NCBI RefSeq assembly: GCF_003432485.1
Contig: NZ_QVNQ01000004.1
Span: forward strand, 496,001-560,000
DNA length: 64,000 nucleotides
Reading direction: 5' to 3'
DNA from: Actinomadura spongiicola
Lineage (GTDB): Bacteria; Actinomycetota; Actinomycetes; Streptosporangiales; Streptosporangiaceae
The notes beneath the pieces were generated by a model. That model was not told the DNA's origin. It ran no database searches and saw only the letters and a program-made list of their open reading frames with translations. Positions 25,077 to 35,594 of this stretch are shown in pieces. The first letter of the stretch is position 1. Each line of letters starts with the position of its first letter. Position numbers and translations under genes: made by a program.

Positions 25077-26737
25077 TGGGGGCGACGACGGCCGGGATCC
25101 TCTTCGTCGGGTCCCTCATCCTCGTGCTCGTCGCCGTCCATGTTCCGCTGGGCGACCACATGCACCGGACGTTCACGTCCCGCCACCACTGGACGGCGGA
25201 GCGGCTGATCTACCGGATCGTCGGCGTCGACCCGGACGCCGAGCAGGTCTGGAGCGGCTACGCCCGCAGCGTGCTGGCGTTCTCCGTCGTGTCCGTGCTG
25301 GCCCTCTACGGGCTCCAGCGGCTCCAGGGCCGTCTGCTGCTCAGCCTCGGATACGGCGGCGTCGACCCCGACGTCGCGTGGAACACCGCGATCAGCTTCG
25401 TCACGAACACGAATTGGCAGGCGTACTCCGGGGAGAGCACCATGGGCCACCTGGTGCAGATGTCCGGGCTCGCGGTGCAGAACTTCGTGTCCGCCGCCGT
25501 CGGCATCGCCGTCGCGATGGCGTTCGTCCGGGGCCTCGCCCGGCGCCGGACCGGCGAGCTCGGCAACTTCTGGGTGGATCTCACCCGTGCCGTGCTGCGC
25601 GTCCTGCTGCCGATCGCGGCGATCGGCGCGGTCGCGCTGGTAGCCGGTGGAGCGATCCAGAACCTCGCCGACCCGCACACCGTCACCACGCTGACCGGAG
25701 CCGAGCAGACGATCACCGGCGGGCCGGTGGCGTCGCAGGAGGCCATCAAGGAACTCGGCACCAACGGCGGCGGCTTCTACAACGCCAACTCCGCGCACCC
25801 GTTCGAGAACCCGACGAGCTGGACGAACTGGATCGAGATCCTCCTCATTCTGCTGATCCCGTTCTCGTTGCCCCGCACGTTCGGGCGGATGGTCGGCGAC
25901 CGGCGCCAGGGCGTCGCGATCGTCGCGGTGATGGCCACGCTGGCGCTGCTCAGCGTCACTCTGCTGAACACTGCCCAGCTCGCGCACCACGGGACGGTCC
26001 CCGAGTCCGTGACGGCCGCGACGGAGGGCACCGAGTCGCGGTTCGGGGTCTCGAACTCGGCGACGTTCGCGGCGGCGACCACGCTGACGTCCACCGGGGC
26101 GGTGAACTCGTTCCACGACTCCTACACCAGCCTCGGCGGCGCGGTGACGCTGCTGAACATGATGGTCGGGGAGGTCGCGCCCGGCGGCGTCGGATCCGGC
26201 CTGTACGGGATGTTGATCCTGGCGATCGTCACGGTGTTCGTCGCCGGGCTGATGGTCGGCCGGACGCCCGCGTACCTCGGCAAGCGGATCGGGCCCCGCG
26301 AGATCAAGCTGGCGTCGCTGTACTTCCTGGTCACCCCCATGATCGTCCTGGTGGGCACCGGGATCGCGATGGCGTTCGAGGGGCCTCGCGGGAGCATGCT
26401 GAACACCGGGCCGCACGGCCTGTCGGAGGTGCTGTACGCGTTCACCTCGGCGGCCAACAACAACGGCTCCGCGTTCGCGGGCCTCACCGTCGCCACCACG
26501 TTCTACGACGTCGCGCTCGGCCTGGCCATGGCGTTCGGCCGGTTCCTGCCGATCGTGCTGGCGCTGGCGCTCGCCGGGTCACTGGCGCGGCAGACGCCGG
26601 TCCCGGCGTCGGCGGGCACGCTGCCGACGCATCGTCCGCAGTTCGTCGGCATGGTCGCGGGCGTGACCCTCATCCTCGTCGCCCTGACGTTCTTTCCCGC
26701 GCTGGCCCTCGGGCCGCTCGCAGAGGGGATCCACTGA
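25076..26737 (+). CDS. kdpA: potassium-transporting ATPase subunit KdpA
   Basis: 553 residues, channel-like subunit with ten or so membrane segments. Selectivity-filter regions typical of KdpA are present: [27 protein letters not shown], and [13 protein letters not shown]. It binds and conducts potassium with high affinity. Overlaps kdpF and kdpB by one base each, so the operon is tightly coupled. Used under potassium limitation or osmotic stress in the family. Confidence 0.97.
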   Translation: MGATTAGILFVGSLILVLVAVHVPLGDHMHRTFTSRHHWTAERLIYRIVGVDPDAEQVWSGYARSVLAFSVVSVLALYGLQRLQGRLLLSLGYGGVDPDVAWNTAISFVTNTNWQAYSGESTMGHLVQMSGLAVQNFVSAAVGIAVAMAFVRGLARRRTGELGNFWVDLTRAVLRVLLPIAAIGAVALVAGGAIQNLADPHTVTTLTGAEQTITGGPVASQEAIKELGTNGGGFYNANSAHPFENPTSWTNWIEILLILLIPFSLPRTFGRMVGDRRQGVAIVAVMATLALLSVTLLNTAQLAHHGTVPESVTAATEGTESRFGVSNSATFAAATTLTSTGAVNSFHDSYTSLGGAVTLLNMMVGEVAPGGVGSGLYGMLILAIVTVFVAGLMVGRTPAYLGKRIGPREIKLASLYFLVTPMIVLVGTGIAMAFEGPRGSMLNTGPHGLSEVLYAFTSAANNNGSAFAGLTVATTFYDVALGLAMAFGRFLPIVLALALAGSLARQTPVPASAGTLPTHRPQFVGMVAGVTLILVALTFFPALALGPLAEGIH

Positions 26738-28788
26738 TGCTCACGAGCACCCTGCCGGCGTCGGCTCCCGCGGCGCTGCGCAAGCTCGACCCGCGCTTCA
26801 TGTGGCGCAACCCGGTGATGTTCGTCGTCGAGATCGGCGCCGCGTGGACGACCGTCATGGCCGTGCTCGACCCCTCGGCGTTCGCGGTGCTGATCACAAC
26901 CTGGCTCTGGCTCACGGTGATCTTCGCCAACCTGGCGGAGGCCGTGGCGGAGGGGCGGGGCAAGGCGCAGGCCGACACCCTTCGCAGGACGAGGAAGGCC
27001 ACGACCGCCCGACGGTTGACGGACGCGGGAGAGGAGACCGTCGCGGCGGCCGAACTGCGGCGCGGCGACCTCGTCGTCGTCGAGGCCGGGCAGGTCATCC
27101 CCGGCGACGGGGACGTGATCGAGGGCATCGCCAGCGTGGACGAGTCCGCGATCACCGGCGAGTCGGCGCCGGTCATCCGCGAGTCCGGCGGCGACCGCAG
27201 CGCGGTGACCGGCGGGACCCGCGTGCTGTCCGACCGGATCGTCGTCAGGATCACCCAACGTCCCGGTGAGTCGTTCATGGACCGGATGATCGCGTTGGTG
27301 GAGGGCGCGTCCCGGCGGAAGACCCCGAACGAGATCGCGCTGACCATCCTGCTCGCCGCACTGACGATCATCTTCCTGGTGGCGATCGCGAGCATGCAGC
27401 CGCTCGCGATCTACTCCGTGGCGAACAGCCCGGGTGTGGAGGGCGGGTTCGCGCTCGGGTCCCACGGCGTCACCGGGCTCGTGCTGGTCTCCCTGGTGGT
27501 ATGCCTCATCCCGACGACGATCGGGGCGCTGCTGTCGGCCATCGGCATCGCGGGCATGGACCGGCTCGTCCAACGCAACGTGCTCGCGATGTCCGGACGC
27601 GCCGTCGAGGCCGCTGGGGACGTCGACACGCTCCTGCTCGACAAGACCGGCACGATCACGCTCGGCGACCGGCGCGCGTCGGAGTTCATCCCGGTCGGCG
27701 GGACGACCGGCGCGGAGCTGGCGGACGCGGCACAGTTGTCCTCGCTGGCCGACGAGACTCCCGAGGGCCGCTCCATCGTCGTCCACGCCAAGGAGGCGTA
27801 CGGGCTGCGGGAACGGCACGCGGGAGCGTTGACCCACGCCGCATGGGTGCCGTTCACGGCGCAGACCCGCATGTCGGGCGTGGACGTGGACGGCCGCAGG
27901 CTCCGCAAGGGCGCGTCGGGCGCGGTCACCGACTGGGTCCGCGGCCAGGGCGGCGAGGTGCCGTCCGCGCTCGCGGACGTCGTCGACCGCGTCTCGGCGT
28001 CCGGCGGCACCCCGCTCGTCGTCGCGGCGGCCGAGAACGGCGACGTCCGCGTGCTGGGCGTCGTCCACCTGAAGGACGCCGTCAAGGCGGGCATGCGGGA
28101 GCGGTTCGACCGGATGCGCGCCATGGGCATCCGGACGGTCATGGTGACGGGCGACAACCGGCTCACCGCGAAGGCCATCGCGGACGAGGCCGGGGTGGAC
28201 GACTTCCTCGCCGAGGCCAGGCCTGAGGACAAGCTGTCGCTCGTCCGGGCCGAGCAGGCCGGCGGCCGTCTCGTCGCGATGACGGGGGACGGCGCCAACG
28301 ACGCGCCCGCCCTCGCGCAGGCCGACGTCGGCGTCGCCATGAACACCGGCACGTCCGCCGCCAAGGAGGCCGGGAACATGGTCGACCTGGACTCCGACCC
28401 GACCAAGCTCATCGAGATCGTGGAGATCGGCAAGCAGTTGCTCATCACCCGCGGCGCGCTGACGACGTTCTCGATCGCCAACGACGTCGCCAAGTACTTC
28501 GCGATCATCCCGGCCCTGTTCGTGGCGCTGTTCCCGGGCCTGGACGCGCTGAACGTGATGCGGCTGTCCAGCCCGCAGTCGGCGATCCTGTCGGCCGTCG
28601 TGTTCAACGCGCTGATCATCGTGGCGCTGATCCCGCTGGCGCTGCGCGGGGTCCGGTACCGGCCGAGCTCGGCGTCCCGGCTGCTCAACCGCAACCTGCT
28701 GGTGTACGGGGTCGGCGGCGTCGTCGCCCCGTTCGCCGGAATCAAGATCATCGACCTTGTCGTCCAGCTCGTTCCGGGGATGCAGTGA
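26737..28788 (+). CDS. kdpB: potassium-transporting ATPase ATP-binding subunit KdpB
   Basis: 683 residues, P-type ATPase. Phosphorylated Asp302 in [10 protein letters not shown], the actuator loop SAITGESAP, nucleotide-binding KGASGAV, and the hinge [18 protein letters not shown] are intact. Hydrolyses ATP to drive potassium uptake with KdpA. ATG 26737 shares its A with the kdpA stop. Length is normal. Confidence 0.97.
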   Translation: MLTSTLPASAPAALRKLDPRFMWRNPVMFVVEIGAAWTTVMAVLDPSAFAVLITTWLWLTVIFANLAEAVAEGRGKAQADTLRRTRKATTARRLTDAGEETVAAAELRRGDLVVVEAGQVIPGDGDVIEGIASVDESAITGESAPVIRESGGDRSAVTGGTRVLSDRIVVRITQRPGESFMDRMIALVEGASRRKTPNEIALTILLAALTIIFLVAIASMQPLAIYSVANSPGVEGGFALGSHGVTGLVLVSLVVCLIPTTIGALLSAIGIAGMDRLVQRNVLAMSGRAVEAAGDVDTLLLDKTGTITLGDRRASEFIPVGGTTGAELADAAQLSSLADETPEGRSIVVHAKEAYGLRERHAGALTHAAWVPFTAQTRMSGVDVDGRRLRKGASGAVTDWVRGQGGEVPSALADVVDRVSASGGTPLVVAAAENGDVRVLGVVHLKDAVKAGMRERFDRMRAMGIRTVMVTGDNRLTAKAIADEAGVDDFLAEARPEDKLSLVRAEQAGGRLVAMTGDGANDAPALAQADVGVAMNTGTSAAKEAGNMVDLDSDPTKLIEIVEIGKQLLITRGALTTFSIANDVAKYFAIIPALFVALFPGLDALNVMRLSSPQSAILSAVVFNALIIVALIPLALRGVRYRPSSASRLLNRNLLVYGVGGVVAPFAGIKIIDLVVQLVPGMQ

Positions 28789-29606
28789 TGAAACCCTTGC
28801 TCGCGGCGCTGCGCGCGGTGCTCGTCCTCACCGCCGTCTGCGGCGTCCTCTACCCGCTGGCCGTGACCGCCGTCGCGCAGGTGCCCGGCCTGAAAGACCA
28901 CGCGAACGGTTCCCCTGTCAGCGTCAACGGCCGAGGGGTCGGCAGCGAACTGATCGGCCAGTCGTTCAGCGACGCGGACGGCAGGCCGCTCCGGAGGTAC
29001 TTCCAGAGCCGCCCGTCCGCCGCCGGTGACGGCTACGACCCGACCGCGACGTCGGCGAGCAACCTCGGGCCCGAGGACATCGTCGACCGGGACGGCGAGC
29101 CGAGCCTGCTCAGCACGGTCTGCGCCCGCAGCAGGGCCGTCGGGGAACTGGAGGGCGTCGACGGGTCCCGCCCGTACTGCACCGGTAGCGGGGTCGGCGC
29201 CGTCCTGTCCGTCCGCCCGGACAGGGTGACCAGCGTCAACGAGCCCTGCCCGGCCGCCCCGTTCGTCGCCGAGTACAGGGGCGTGAAGGTTGAGTGCGCC
29301 ACGCCGGGCCAGGACCCGCGCGCCGGGCGGATCGTGCCGGTCCGGGGCGCCGCGCCCGCCGACCCGGCCGTTCCGGCCGACGCGGTCACCGCGAGCGGCT
29401 CCGGCCTCGACCCGCACATCTCCGTCGCCTACGCCGAACTCCAGGCCCGGCGCGTCGCGGCGGCGCGCGGCGTCCCGGTCGGCGCCGTCCGGGCGCTCAT
29501 CGACGAGGAGACCACCGGCCGCGCCCTCGGCTTCATGGGGGAGCCCGTGGTGAACGTGCTGCGGCTGAACATCGCCCTGGACAGGGCCGCTCCCCGGCGG
29601 GGCTGA
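28788..29606 (+). CDS. kdpC: potassium-transporting ATPase subunit KdpC, long form with Cys-containing insert
   Basis: 272 residues against ~190 for classical KdpC. The N-terminal anchor, the SNLGP segment (91-95) and the C-terminal TASGSGLDPHIS and GFMGEPVVNVLRLN are canonical. Between about residues 100 and 195 lies an extra outward-facing segment with four Cys (112, 131, 154, 170) that could form two disulfides. A similar insert seems to occur in other actinobacterial KdpC proteins. ATG 28788 shares its A with the kdpB stop. KdpC helps assembly and ATP affinity of the pump. Confidence 0.93.
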   Translation: MKPLLAALRAVLVLTAVCGVLYPLAVTAVAQVPGLKDHANGSPVSVNGRGVGSELIGQSFSDADGRPLRRYFQSRPSAAGDGYDPTATSASNLGPEDIVDRDGEPSLLSTVCARSRAVGELEGVDGSRPYCTGSGVGAVLSVRPDRVTSVNEPCPAAPFVAEYRGVKVECATPGQDPRAGRIVPVRGAAPADPAVPADAVTASGSGLDPHISVAYAELQARRVAAARGVPVGAVRALIDEETTGRALGFMGEPVVNVLRLNIALDRAAPRRG

Positions 29607-29610
29607 GAGA

Positions 29611-32160
29611 ATGGACGCCATGGCCAGGGGGCGACTCCGCATCTACCTGGGCGCCGCCCCGGGCGTGGGGAAGACCTACGCCATGCTGGCGGAGGGGCGG
29701 CGCCGGTCGGAACGCGGCACCGACGTGGTCGTCGGTCTCGTCGAGACGCACGGCAGGCCCCGCACCGCCGCCCTCCTCGACGGCATGGAGGTCCTGCCCC
29801 GCGCGACGCTGACGCACCGCGGCGCCGAGTTCACCGAACTCGACGTGCCCGCCGTGCTGCGCCGCGCCCCCGACGTGGTGCTGGTGGACGAGCTCGCGCA
29901 CACCAACGCCCCCGGCAGCAGGCACGGCAAGCGCTGGCGGGACGTCGCGGACATCCTCGACGCGGGCATCGACGTCATCTCGACCGTGAACGTCCAGCAT
30001 CTGGAGTCCGTCAACGATGTCGTAGAGAAGATCACAGGCGTGCCGCAGCGCGAGACCGTCCCGGACGAGGTCGTCCGCGGCGCCGGGCAGGTCGAGCTGG
30101 TCGACATGGCGCCGGAAGCGCTGCGCCGTCGCATGGCGCACGGCAACGTCTACCCGCCCGAGCGGGTCGACGCCGCGCTCTCCAACTACTTCCGCGTCGG
30201 GAACCTCACGGCGCTGCGGGAGCTGGCACTGCTGTGGCTCGCGGGCAAGGTCGACGAGCAGCTCGACCGGTACCGCGCCGACCATGGCATCGGCGGCACG
30301 TGGGAGGCGCGGGAACGGATCGTCGTCGCGCTCACCGGCGGGCCCGAGGGCGAGACGCTGCTGCGTCGTGCCACCCGGATCGCCGCCCGGTCCAGAGGCG
30401 CCGACCTGCTCGCCGTGCACGTGACACGTGGCGACGCGCTGCGCGGCACCGGCGGCGGGACACAGGCCCGCGACCTGGCCCGGCAGCGGGAGATTGTGGA
30501 GGGGCTCGGCGGCACCTTCCACCAGGTCGTCGGCGACGACATCCCCCGCGCCCTCCTCGACTTCGCCCGCGGCGTCAACGCGACCCAGCTCGTCCTCGGC
30601 GTGTCCCGGCGGGGCAGGCTCGCGCAGCTCCTGCGGCCCGGGATCGGCGTGACCACGACCGCGCTGTCGGGGACGATCGACGTCCACATGGTCACGCACG
30701 ACCAGGCTCGGGGTCGCATCGGCGGGCCGGGGCGCGATCGGGGCCTGTCCGCGGGGCGGCGTGTCGCCGGTTTCGCGGTCGCCGCGGGCGGGCTGCCGCT
30801 GCTGACGTTCGGGCTGACGCAGGCGCGGCCGACGCTGTCGCTGCCGTCCGACATCCTGTTCTACCTCGCGGCGGTCGTCGGGGTCGCGCTGATCGGCGGG
30901 ATGTGGCCCGCGCTGTTCACGGCGGTGGCCGGGTTCCTGCTGCTCAACTGGTACTTCACGCCGCCGCTGCACCGCTTCGCCGTCGCCGGGCAGGAGAACC
31001 TCATCGCGCTCGCGGTGTTCGTGCTGGTCGCCGTCGGCGTCAGCGCGGTCGTCGACGGTGCGGCGCGGCGGTCGCGGGAGGCCGCCAGGCTCGGCGGCGA
31101 GGCCGGTCTGCTGTCCACGCTCGCCGGGAACGTCCTACGCGGTGAGCGGGCCCTGGACACCCTGCTCGAACGGATGCGGGAAACATTCGGCCTGACGTCC
31201 GTCACCCTGCTGGAGCGGGCCGGTTCGGAGAGCGGAGCGCCCGCCGACTGGCGGATCGTCGCGGCCGTCGGCGGTCGTCCCTGCACCGCGCCGAGCGAGG
31301 GCGACGGCGAGATCCCGGCCGGGGACGGCCTGACCCTCGCGATCCGCGGCCGTCCGCTCCGGGCCGGCGACCGGCGCGTGCTTGAGGCGTTCGCCGTCCA
31401 GGCCGCGGGCGCCCTCCGGCAGCAGCGGCTGGAGGCGGAGGCGGAACGGGCCCGGCCGTTGGAGGCGGCCGACCGGATGCGCACCGCCCTCCTCAACGCC
31501 GTCAGCCACGACCTGCGCACGCCGCTGGCCTCGGCGAAGGCCGCCGTGGACAGCCTTGCCACCACGTCGGTCGCGTGGACGCCGGACGAGCGTGCCGAAC
31601 TGCTCGACACCGCCCGCCAGTCCCTCGACCGGCTCGACCGGCTCGTCGCCAACCTGCTCGACATGAGCCGCCTTCAGGCGGGCGTCCTCGGCATCGCCGC
31701 GCAGCCGCTCGCCCTGGACGAGATCATGCCGCGCGCCCTCGACGACGCCGGAGCGGCCGGCGGCGAGGTGACCGTCCGGCTCGATCCGGCGCTGCCGGAG
31801 GTGACGGCCGACCCGGCCCTGTTGGAACGCGTCCTGGTCAACCTGATCGCGAACGCGCTGCGGCACAGCCCGCCCGGCACGCCGGTGCTCGTCACCGCGG
31901 GCGCCATCCAGGACCGGCTCGAGCTGCGGATCGCCGACCGCGGCCCCGGCGTCCGGCCCGGCGACCGGCAGCGGATCTTCTTGCCGTTCCAGCGGCTCGG
32001 CGACGGCGACAACCACAGCGGCGTCGGGCTCGGCCTGGCGCTCGCCCGCGGGCTCACCGAGGCGATGGGCGGCGAGCTCGTGCCGGAGGACACCCCCGGC
32101 GGCGGCCTCACGATGATCGTCGCGCTGCCCGTCCACGGAAGGGAGGCGATGGCGCCATGA
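29611..32160 (+). CDS. kdpD: sensor histidine kinase KdpD
   Basis: 849 residues in the usual order: N-terminal KdpD domain with Walker A GAAPGVGKTYAM and DELAHTNAPGS, a Usp-like domain (~235-370), four membrane helices (~385-500), a GAF-like part, HisKA with His633 in AVSHDLRTPLAS, and HATPase_c (NLIANALRHSP, DRGPGV, GVGLGLALARGL). Senses potassium and salt state and phosphorylates KdpE. Four bases after kdpC; ATG 29611, with 29620 as alternative. ATGA overlap to kdpE. Confidence 0.96.
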   Translation: MDAMARGRLRIYLGAAPGVGKTYAMLAEGRRRSERGTDVVVGLVETHGRPRTAALLDGMEVLPRATLTHRGAEFTELDVPAVLRRAPDVVLVDELAHTNAPGSRHGKRWRDVADILDAGIDVISTVNVQHLESVNDVVEKITGVPQRETVPDEVVRGAGQVELVDMAPEALRRRMAHGNVYPPERVDAALSNYFRVGNLTALRELALLWLAGKVDEQLDRYRADHGIGGTWEARERIVVALTGGPEGETLLRRATRIAARSRGADLLAVHVTRGDALRGTGGGTQARDLARQREIVEGLGGTFHQVVGDDIPRALLDFARGVNATQLVLGVSRRGRLAQLLRPGIGVTTTALSGTIDVHMVTHDQARGRIGGPGRDRGLSAGRRVAGFAVAAGGLPLLTFGLTQARPTLSLPSDILFYLAAVVGVALIGGMWPALFTAVAGFLLLNWYFTPPLHRFAVAGQENLIALAVFVLVAVGVSAVVDGAARRSREAARLGGEAGLLSTLAGNVLRGERALDTLLERMRETFGLTSVTLLERAGSESGAPADWRIVAAVGGRPCTAPSEGDGEIPAGDGLTLAIRGRPLRAGDRRVLEAFAVQAAGALRQQRLEAEAERARPLEAADRMRTALLNAVSHDLRTPLASAKAAVDSLATTSVAWTPDERAELLDTARQSLDRLDRLVANLLDMSRLQAGVLGIAAQPLALDEIMPRALDDAGAAGGEVTVRLDPALPEVTADPALLERVLVNLIANALRHSPPGTPVLVTAGAIQDRLELRIADRGPGVRPGDRQRIFLPFQRLGDGDNHSGVGLGLALARGLTEAMGGELVPEDTPGGGLTMIVALPVHGREAMAP

Positions 32161-32822
32161 CGAGGGTCCTGGTCGTCGACGACGAACCGCAGCTTCTGCG
32201 CGCCCTGCGCATCAACCTGCGCGCCCGCGACTACGACGTGGAGGTCGCCGCCGACGGGACCACGGCGCTGCGCCGGGCCGGGGCCGCACCGCCCGACCTG
32301 GTCGTTCTGGACCTGGGGCTGCCCGACATCCCCGGCGTGGACGTCATCCACGGCCTGCGCGGCTGGACACGGGTCCCCATCATCGTCCTGTCCGGGCGGG
32401 CGGGCAGCCAGGACAAGGTGGAGGCGCTGGAGGCGGGCGCCGACGACTACGTCACCAAACCGTTCGACATCGAGGAACTCGTCGCCCGCATCCGCGCGGT
32501 GACCCGCCGCGTGTCCGTGGTGGACGAGGTCCGGCGGGTGGACGTCGGGGAGCACACCGTCGACCTGGTCGACAAGAGGGTAGGCGGCGGCGTGCACCTG
32601 ACCCCCACCGAATGGCGCCTGCTGGAGGAGCTGCTCCGCAACCCCGGCAAGCTCATCAGCCAGCAGCACCTCCTCACGACCGTCTGGGGGCCTTCCTACC
32701 GGCGCGAGACGCACTATCTGCGGCAGTACATGGCGCAGCTCCGCCGCAAGCTCGAATCCGATCCCGCGCACCCACGGCACCTCCTCACCGAGCCCGGCAT
32801 GGGGTACCGCTTCCAGCCCTGA
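32157..32822 (+). CDS. kdpE: response regulator KdpE
   Basis: 221 residues, OmpR/PhoB type. Receiver with acidic pocket VVDDE, phospho-acceptor Asp52 (VVLDLGLPD) and Lys in VTKPFD; C-terminal winged helix (HLTPTEWRLLEELLRNPGKLIS, HYLRQYMAQLRRKLE). Probably activates this operon through the phased repeats at 24817-24870. Coupled to kdpD by ATGA. Confidence 0.96.
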   Translation: MTRVLVVDDEPQLLRALRINLRARDYDVEVAADGTTALRRAGAAPPDLVVLDLGLPDIPGVDVIHGLRGWTRVPIIVLSGRAGSQDKVEALEAGADDYVTKPFDIEELVARIRAVTRRVSVVDEVRRVDVGEHTVDLVDKRVGGGVHLTPTEWRLLEELLRNPGKLISQQHLLTTVWGPSYRRETHYLRQYMAQLRRKLESDPAHPRHLLTEPGMGYRFQP

Positions 32823-32843
32823 TTTCCAGGCCTGATCTCCGGG

Positions 32844-32863
32844 AGGCGGGAAGGAATCCGCCT
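32844..32863. terminator. short hairpin after kdpE
   Basis: AGGCGG (32844-32849) pairs with CCGCCT (32858-32863) over an 8-base loop, between the kdpE stop and the ribosome site of the next gene. No T-run follows. It could be a weak terminator or an attenuator; low certainty. Confidence 0.25.
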
Positions 32864-32876
32864 GGGAGGTGGGAGC

Positions 32877-33938
32877 GTGAACAGGAAACTCAGTACGTGC
32901 GCGGTGGTCGCGGCGGGGGCGCTGGTCCTCGCGGGATGCAGCGGCGGCGACGAGAACGCCGGGGGTTCGACGCAGGCGCGGACGTCCGCTCCGGTGAGCG
33001 GTTCGGCGGCGGATCTTCAGCGGCAGTACGAGAGGGTCGTGGACGTCGTGTTGCCGTCGGTCGTGAAGATCCAGACCGACCAGGGGGAGGGGTCGGGGGT
33101 CGTCTACGACGCCCAGGGCCATGTCGTCACCAACGCGCACGTGGTCGCCGGTGCGAACCGGATCCAGGTGGCGTCCTCCAGCGGCGGCTCGCCGTGGAAC
33201 GCCGACCTGGTGGGCGCGTTCGCGGCGGACGACCTGGCCGTGGTCAAGGTGGACGGCGCCTCCCTGAAGCCCGCGTCGTGGGGTGACTCCGGCAAGGCCG
33301 AGGTGGGGCAGATCGTCCTGGCGATGGGCAATCCGCTGGGCCTCGCCGGGAGCGTGACGAACGGGATCGTCTCCGCGCTGCACCGGACGGTGTCGTCGCA
33401 GGGTGAGGGCGAGTTCCAGGGGTCGACGATCGCCGACGCCATCCAGACGAGCGCGGCGATCAACCCGGGCAACAGCGGCGGCGCCCTGGTCACGCTGAAC
33501 GGCCAGGTCATCGGCGTGCCCACCGCGACCGCCTCGGACCCGTCGATCGGCGGCCCGGCGGCGGGCATCGGCTTCGCGACGCCGAGCAACACGGTCAAGC
33601 GGATCGTGCCGCAGCTCATCGCGTCGGGGCGGGTGTCGGACTCGGGGCGGGCGGCGCTGGGCGTGGTGGTCCGCACGATCGTCGACTCGCAGGGCGGTCA
33701 GCGGTCCGCGGTCGCGGTCGTGGAGGTCCAGCGGGGCGGCGGCGCGGCGAAGGCGGGCATCGAGGAGGGCGACCTGATCCTGTCGGTGAACGGAACGCCC
33801 ACGCCTGATCAGTCGGCGCTGTCGTCTGTGCTCGCGACCCTCAGACCCGGCAACACGGTGCAGGTCGAGATCCAGAAGCCGGACGGGACGAAACGCCGGG
33901 TCCAGGTCACGCTCAGCGAACTTCCCGGAGGCCCCTGA
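32877..33938 (+). CDS. lipoprotein trypsin-like serine protease with PDZ domain (HtrA/DegP family)
   Basis: 353 residues from a GTG start with ribosome site GGAGGTGGG. A lipobox LVLAGC puts the lipid on Cys21, so the protein is anchored outside the membrane. Catalytic triad: His88 (TNAHVV), Asp119 (DDLAVV), Ser200 (NPGNSGG). A C-terminal PDZ domain (AAKAGIEEGDLILSVNG) binds exposed C-termini. Degrades misfolded envelope proteins. It is 54 bases after kdpE and may be read through from kdp or have its own promoter. A second, transmembrane HtrA is at 58317. Confidence 0.92.
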   Translation: MNRKLSTCAVVAAGALVLAGCSGGDENAGGSTQARTSAPVSGSAADLQRQYERVVDVVLPSVVKIQTDQGEGSGVVYDAQGHVVTNAHVVAGANRIQVASSSGGSPWNADLVGAFAADDLAVVKVDGASLKPASWGDSGKAEVGQIVLAMGNPLGLAGSVTNGIVSALHRTVSSQGEGEFQGSTIADAIQTSAAINPGNSGGALVTLNGQVIGVPTATASDPSIGGPAAGIGFATPSNTVKRIVPQLIASGRVSDSGRAALGVVVRTIVDSQGGQRSAVAVVEVQRGGGAAKAGIEEGDLILSVNGTPTPDQSALSSVLATLRPGNTVQVEIQKPDGTKRRVQVTLSELPGGP

Positions 33939-33945
33939 CCCACCT

Positions 33946-34007
33946 GTACGCGGTCGCCTGTACAGGGGTACAGTGTACATCTGTACAGCTCGCTGAACTG
34001 ATGTACA
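33946..34007. promoter_or_regulatory. cluster of six GTAC-core sites: operators of the TetR/ABC operon
   Basis: GTAC cores start at 33946, 33960, 33968, 33975, 33983 and 34003. Four are in the self-complementary TGTACA (33959, 33974, 33982, 34002). CTGTAC-AGGG-GTACAG (33958-33973) is a perfect 6-base inverted repeat, followed at once by TGTACA-TC-TGTACA (33974-33987). The cluster ends just before the TetR start, the place for autorepression. Confidence 0.7.
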
Positions 34008-34011
34008 GGCG

Positions 34012-34689
34012 GTGAACGGCATGTCGGGCGGGGAACGGGCCGAGGATCTGACCGCGAAGGCCCGGATCAGGGACGCCGCGCTTCTGGAGTTCGCCGAACA
34101 CGGGGTGAAGGGCGCGACGATCCGGGGCATCGCGAAGGCCGCCGGTGTCTCTCCCGCGCTGGTGCAGCACCACTACGGCACCAAGGAGGCGCTCCGCGAG
34201 GCGTGCGACCGGTACACCATCGAGTCCATCCGCCGGGTCAAGGACGACGCGCTGCGCGGCGGAATGGCCAGCCCCGGCTTCATGGCGATCGCCGTGCGGA
34301 CGGCCCTGCCCATCCAGCGCTACCTCACCCGCGCGATGACCGACGGTTCGGACGCCGCGGCCGTGCTGTTCGACGAGATGGTCGTCTACAGCGAGGAGGT
34401 CCTGGAGACCGGCAGGCCCGGGGTGTCCCGCCCCACCACCGACGACGTGCACGCCTACGCGACCGTCATGACCGGGATGAGTCTCGGCCTGTACGTCCTG
34501 CACCACCACATGTCCAGGGCACTGGGCGTCGACGTCCTGACCAGCGAGGGCTACGCCCGGATGGCGCTGGCGATGATCGACGTCTACGACGACCGGCTGA
34601 TGGCGCCGGAGCTGGTCGCCCAGGCGCGGGCCGGTCTGAAACAGATGCTCGCCGCGGGCGGGCAACCCCCGAACGAGGAGAAGCGGTGA
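34012..34689 (+). CDS. TetR/AcrR family repressor of the ABC exporter
   Basis: 225 residues; HTH in [49 protein letters not shown]. Start GTG 34012, or ATG 34021. Its stop overlaps the GTG of the ABC ATPase gene, so it is the first gene of the operon it presumably represses through the GTAC cluster. The order TetR, ATPase, tetronasin-type permease matches M. tuberculosis Rv1219c-Rv1217c (RaaS system), a homology drawn from gene order. Confidence 0.9.
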   Translation: MNGMSGGERAEDLTAKARIRDAALLEFAEHGVKGATIRGIAKAAGVSPALVQHHYGTKEALREACDRYTIESIRRVKDDALRGGMASPGFMAIAVRTALPIQRYLTRAMTDGSDAAAVLFDEMVVYSEEVLETGRPGVSRPTTDDVHAYATVMTGMSLGLYVLHHHMSRALGVDVLTSEGYARMALAMIDVYDDRLMAPELVAQARAGLKQMLAAGGQPPNEEKR

Positions 34690-35594
34690 CCGAGAACACG
34701 CCCCCCATCGAGATCTCCGGCCTGGTCAAGACCTTCGGCCGGACCCGCGCGCTGGACGGCCTCGACCTGACCGTCCGGCGTGGAGAGGTGCACGGCTTCC
34801 TGGGCCCGAACGGCGCGGGAAAGTCGACCACCATCAGAATCCTGCTCGGCCTGCTGCGCGCGGACGCGGGCACGGCCCGGCTTCTCGGCGGCGACCCCTG
34901 GCGGGACGCGACGGACCTGCACCGCCGCCTCGCCTACGTCCCCGGCGACGTCACGCTGTGGCCGAACCTGACCGGCGGCGAGGTCATCGACCTGCTCGGC
35001 CGGATGCGCGGCGGGACGAACCCGCGCCGCAGGGCCGAGCTGCTCGACCTGTTCGAGCTGGACCCGCGCAAGAAGGGCCGCGCCTACTCCAAGGGCAACC
35101 GGCAGAAGGTCGGGCTCATCGCGGCGCTGGCGTCCGACGCCGAACTGCTGCTGCTGGACGAGCCGACCTCCGGCCTGGACCCGCTCATGGAGGAGGTGTT
35201 CCAGGACTGCGTCCGCGAGGAACGGCAGAACGGGCGGACGGTCCTGCTGTCCAGCCACATCCTGTCCGAGGTCGAGGCGCTGTGCGACCGGGTGACGATC
35301 ATCCGGAACGGCGTCGCGGTGGAGTCCGGCACCCTGGACGAGCTGCGACACCTGACCCGGACCTCCATCCACGCCGAACTCGCGGCCCCGCCGGACGGCC
35401 TCCCGCTGCCCGGCGCCCACGACGTCCACATCGACGGCACCACCATCAGGTTCGAGGTGGACACCCCCCGGCTCGACGAGGTCCTCAAGCAGCTCACCGA
35501 GGTCGGCGTGCGAAGCCTGACGAGCCGTCCGCCGACGCTGGAGGAACTGTTCCTGCGGCACTACCAGGACGAACTTCAGGAGGTCTCCCGATGA
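34686..35594 (+). CDS. ABC transporter ATP-binding protein (drug export type)
   Basis: 302 residues. Walker [12 protein letters not shown]-loop region, a signature variant YSKGNRQK in place of LSGGQ, Walker [14 protein letters not shown] and switch His ([10 protein letters not shown]) are present. The C-terminal ~80 residues are the regulatory tail of the DrrA/tetronasin group. GTGA overlap with tetR and ATGA overlap with the permease gene. Powers efflux of a hydrophobic drug or lipid-like substrate. Confidence 0.93.
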   Translation: MTENTPPIEISGLVKTFGRTRALDGLDLTVRRGEVHGFLGPNGAGKSTTIRILLGLLRADAGTARLLGGDPWRDATDLHRRLAYVPGDVTLWPNLTGGEVIDLLGRMRGGTNPRRRAELLDLFELDPRKKGRAYSKGNRQKVGLIAALASDAELLLLDEPTSGLDPLMEEVFQDCVREERQNGRTVLLSSHILSEVEALCDRVTIIRNGVAVESGTLDELRHLTRTSIHAELAAPPDGLPLPGAHDVHIDGTTIRFEVDTPRLDEVLKQLTEVGVRSLTSRPPTLEELFLRHYQDELQEVSR

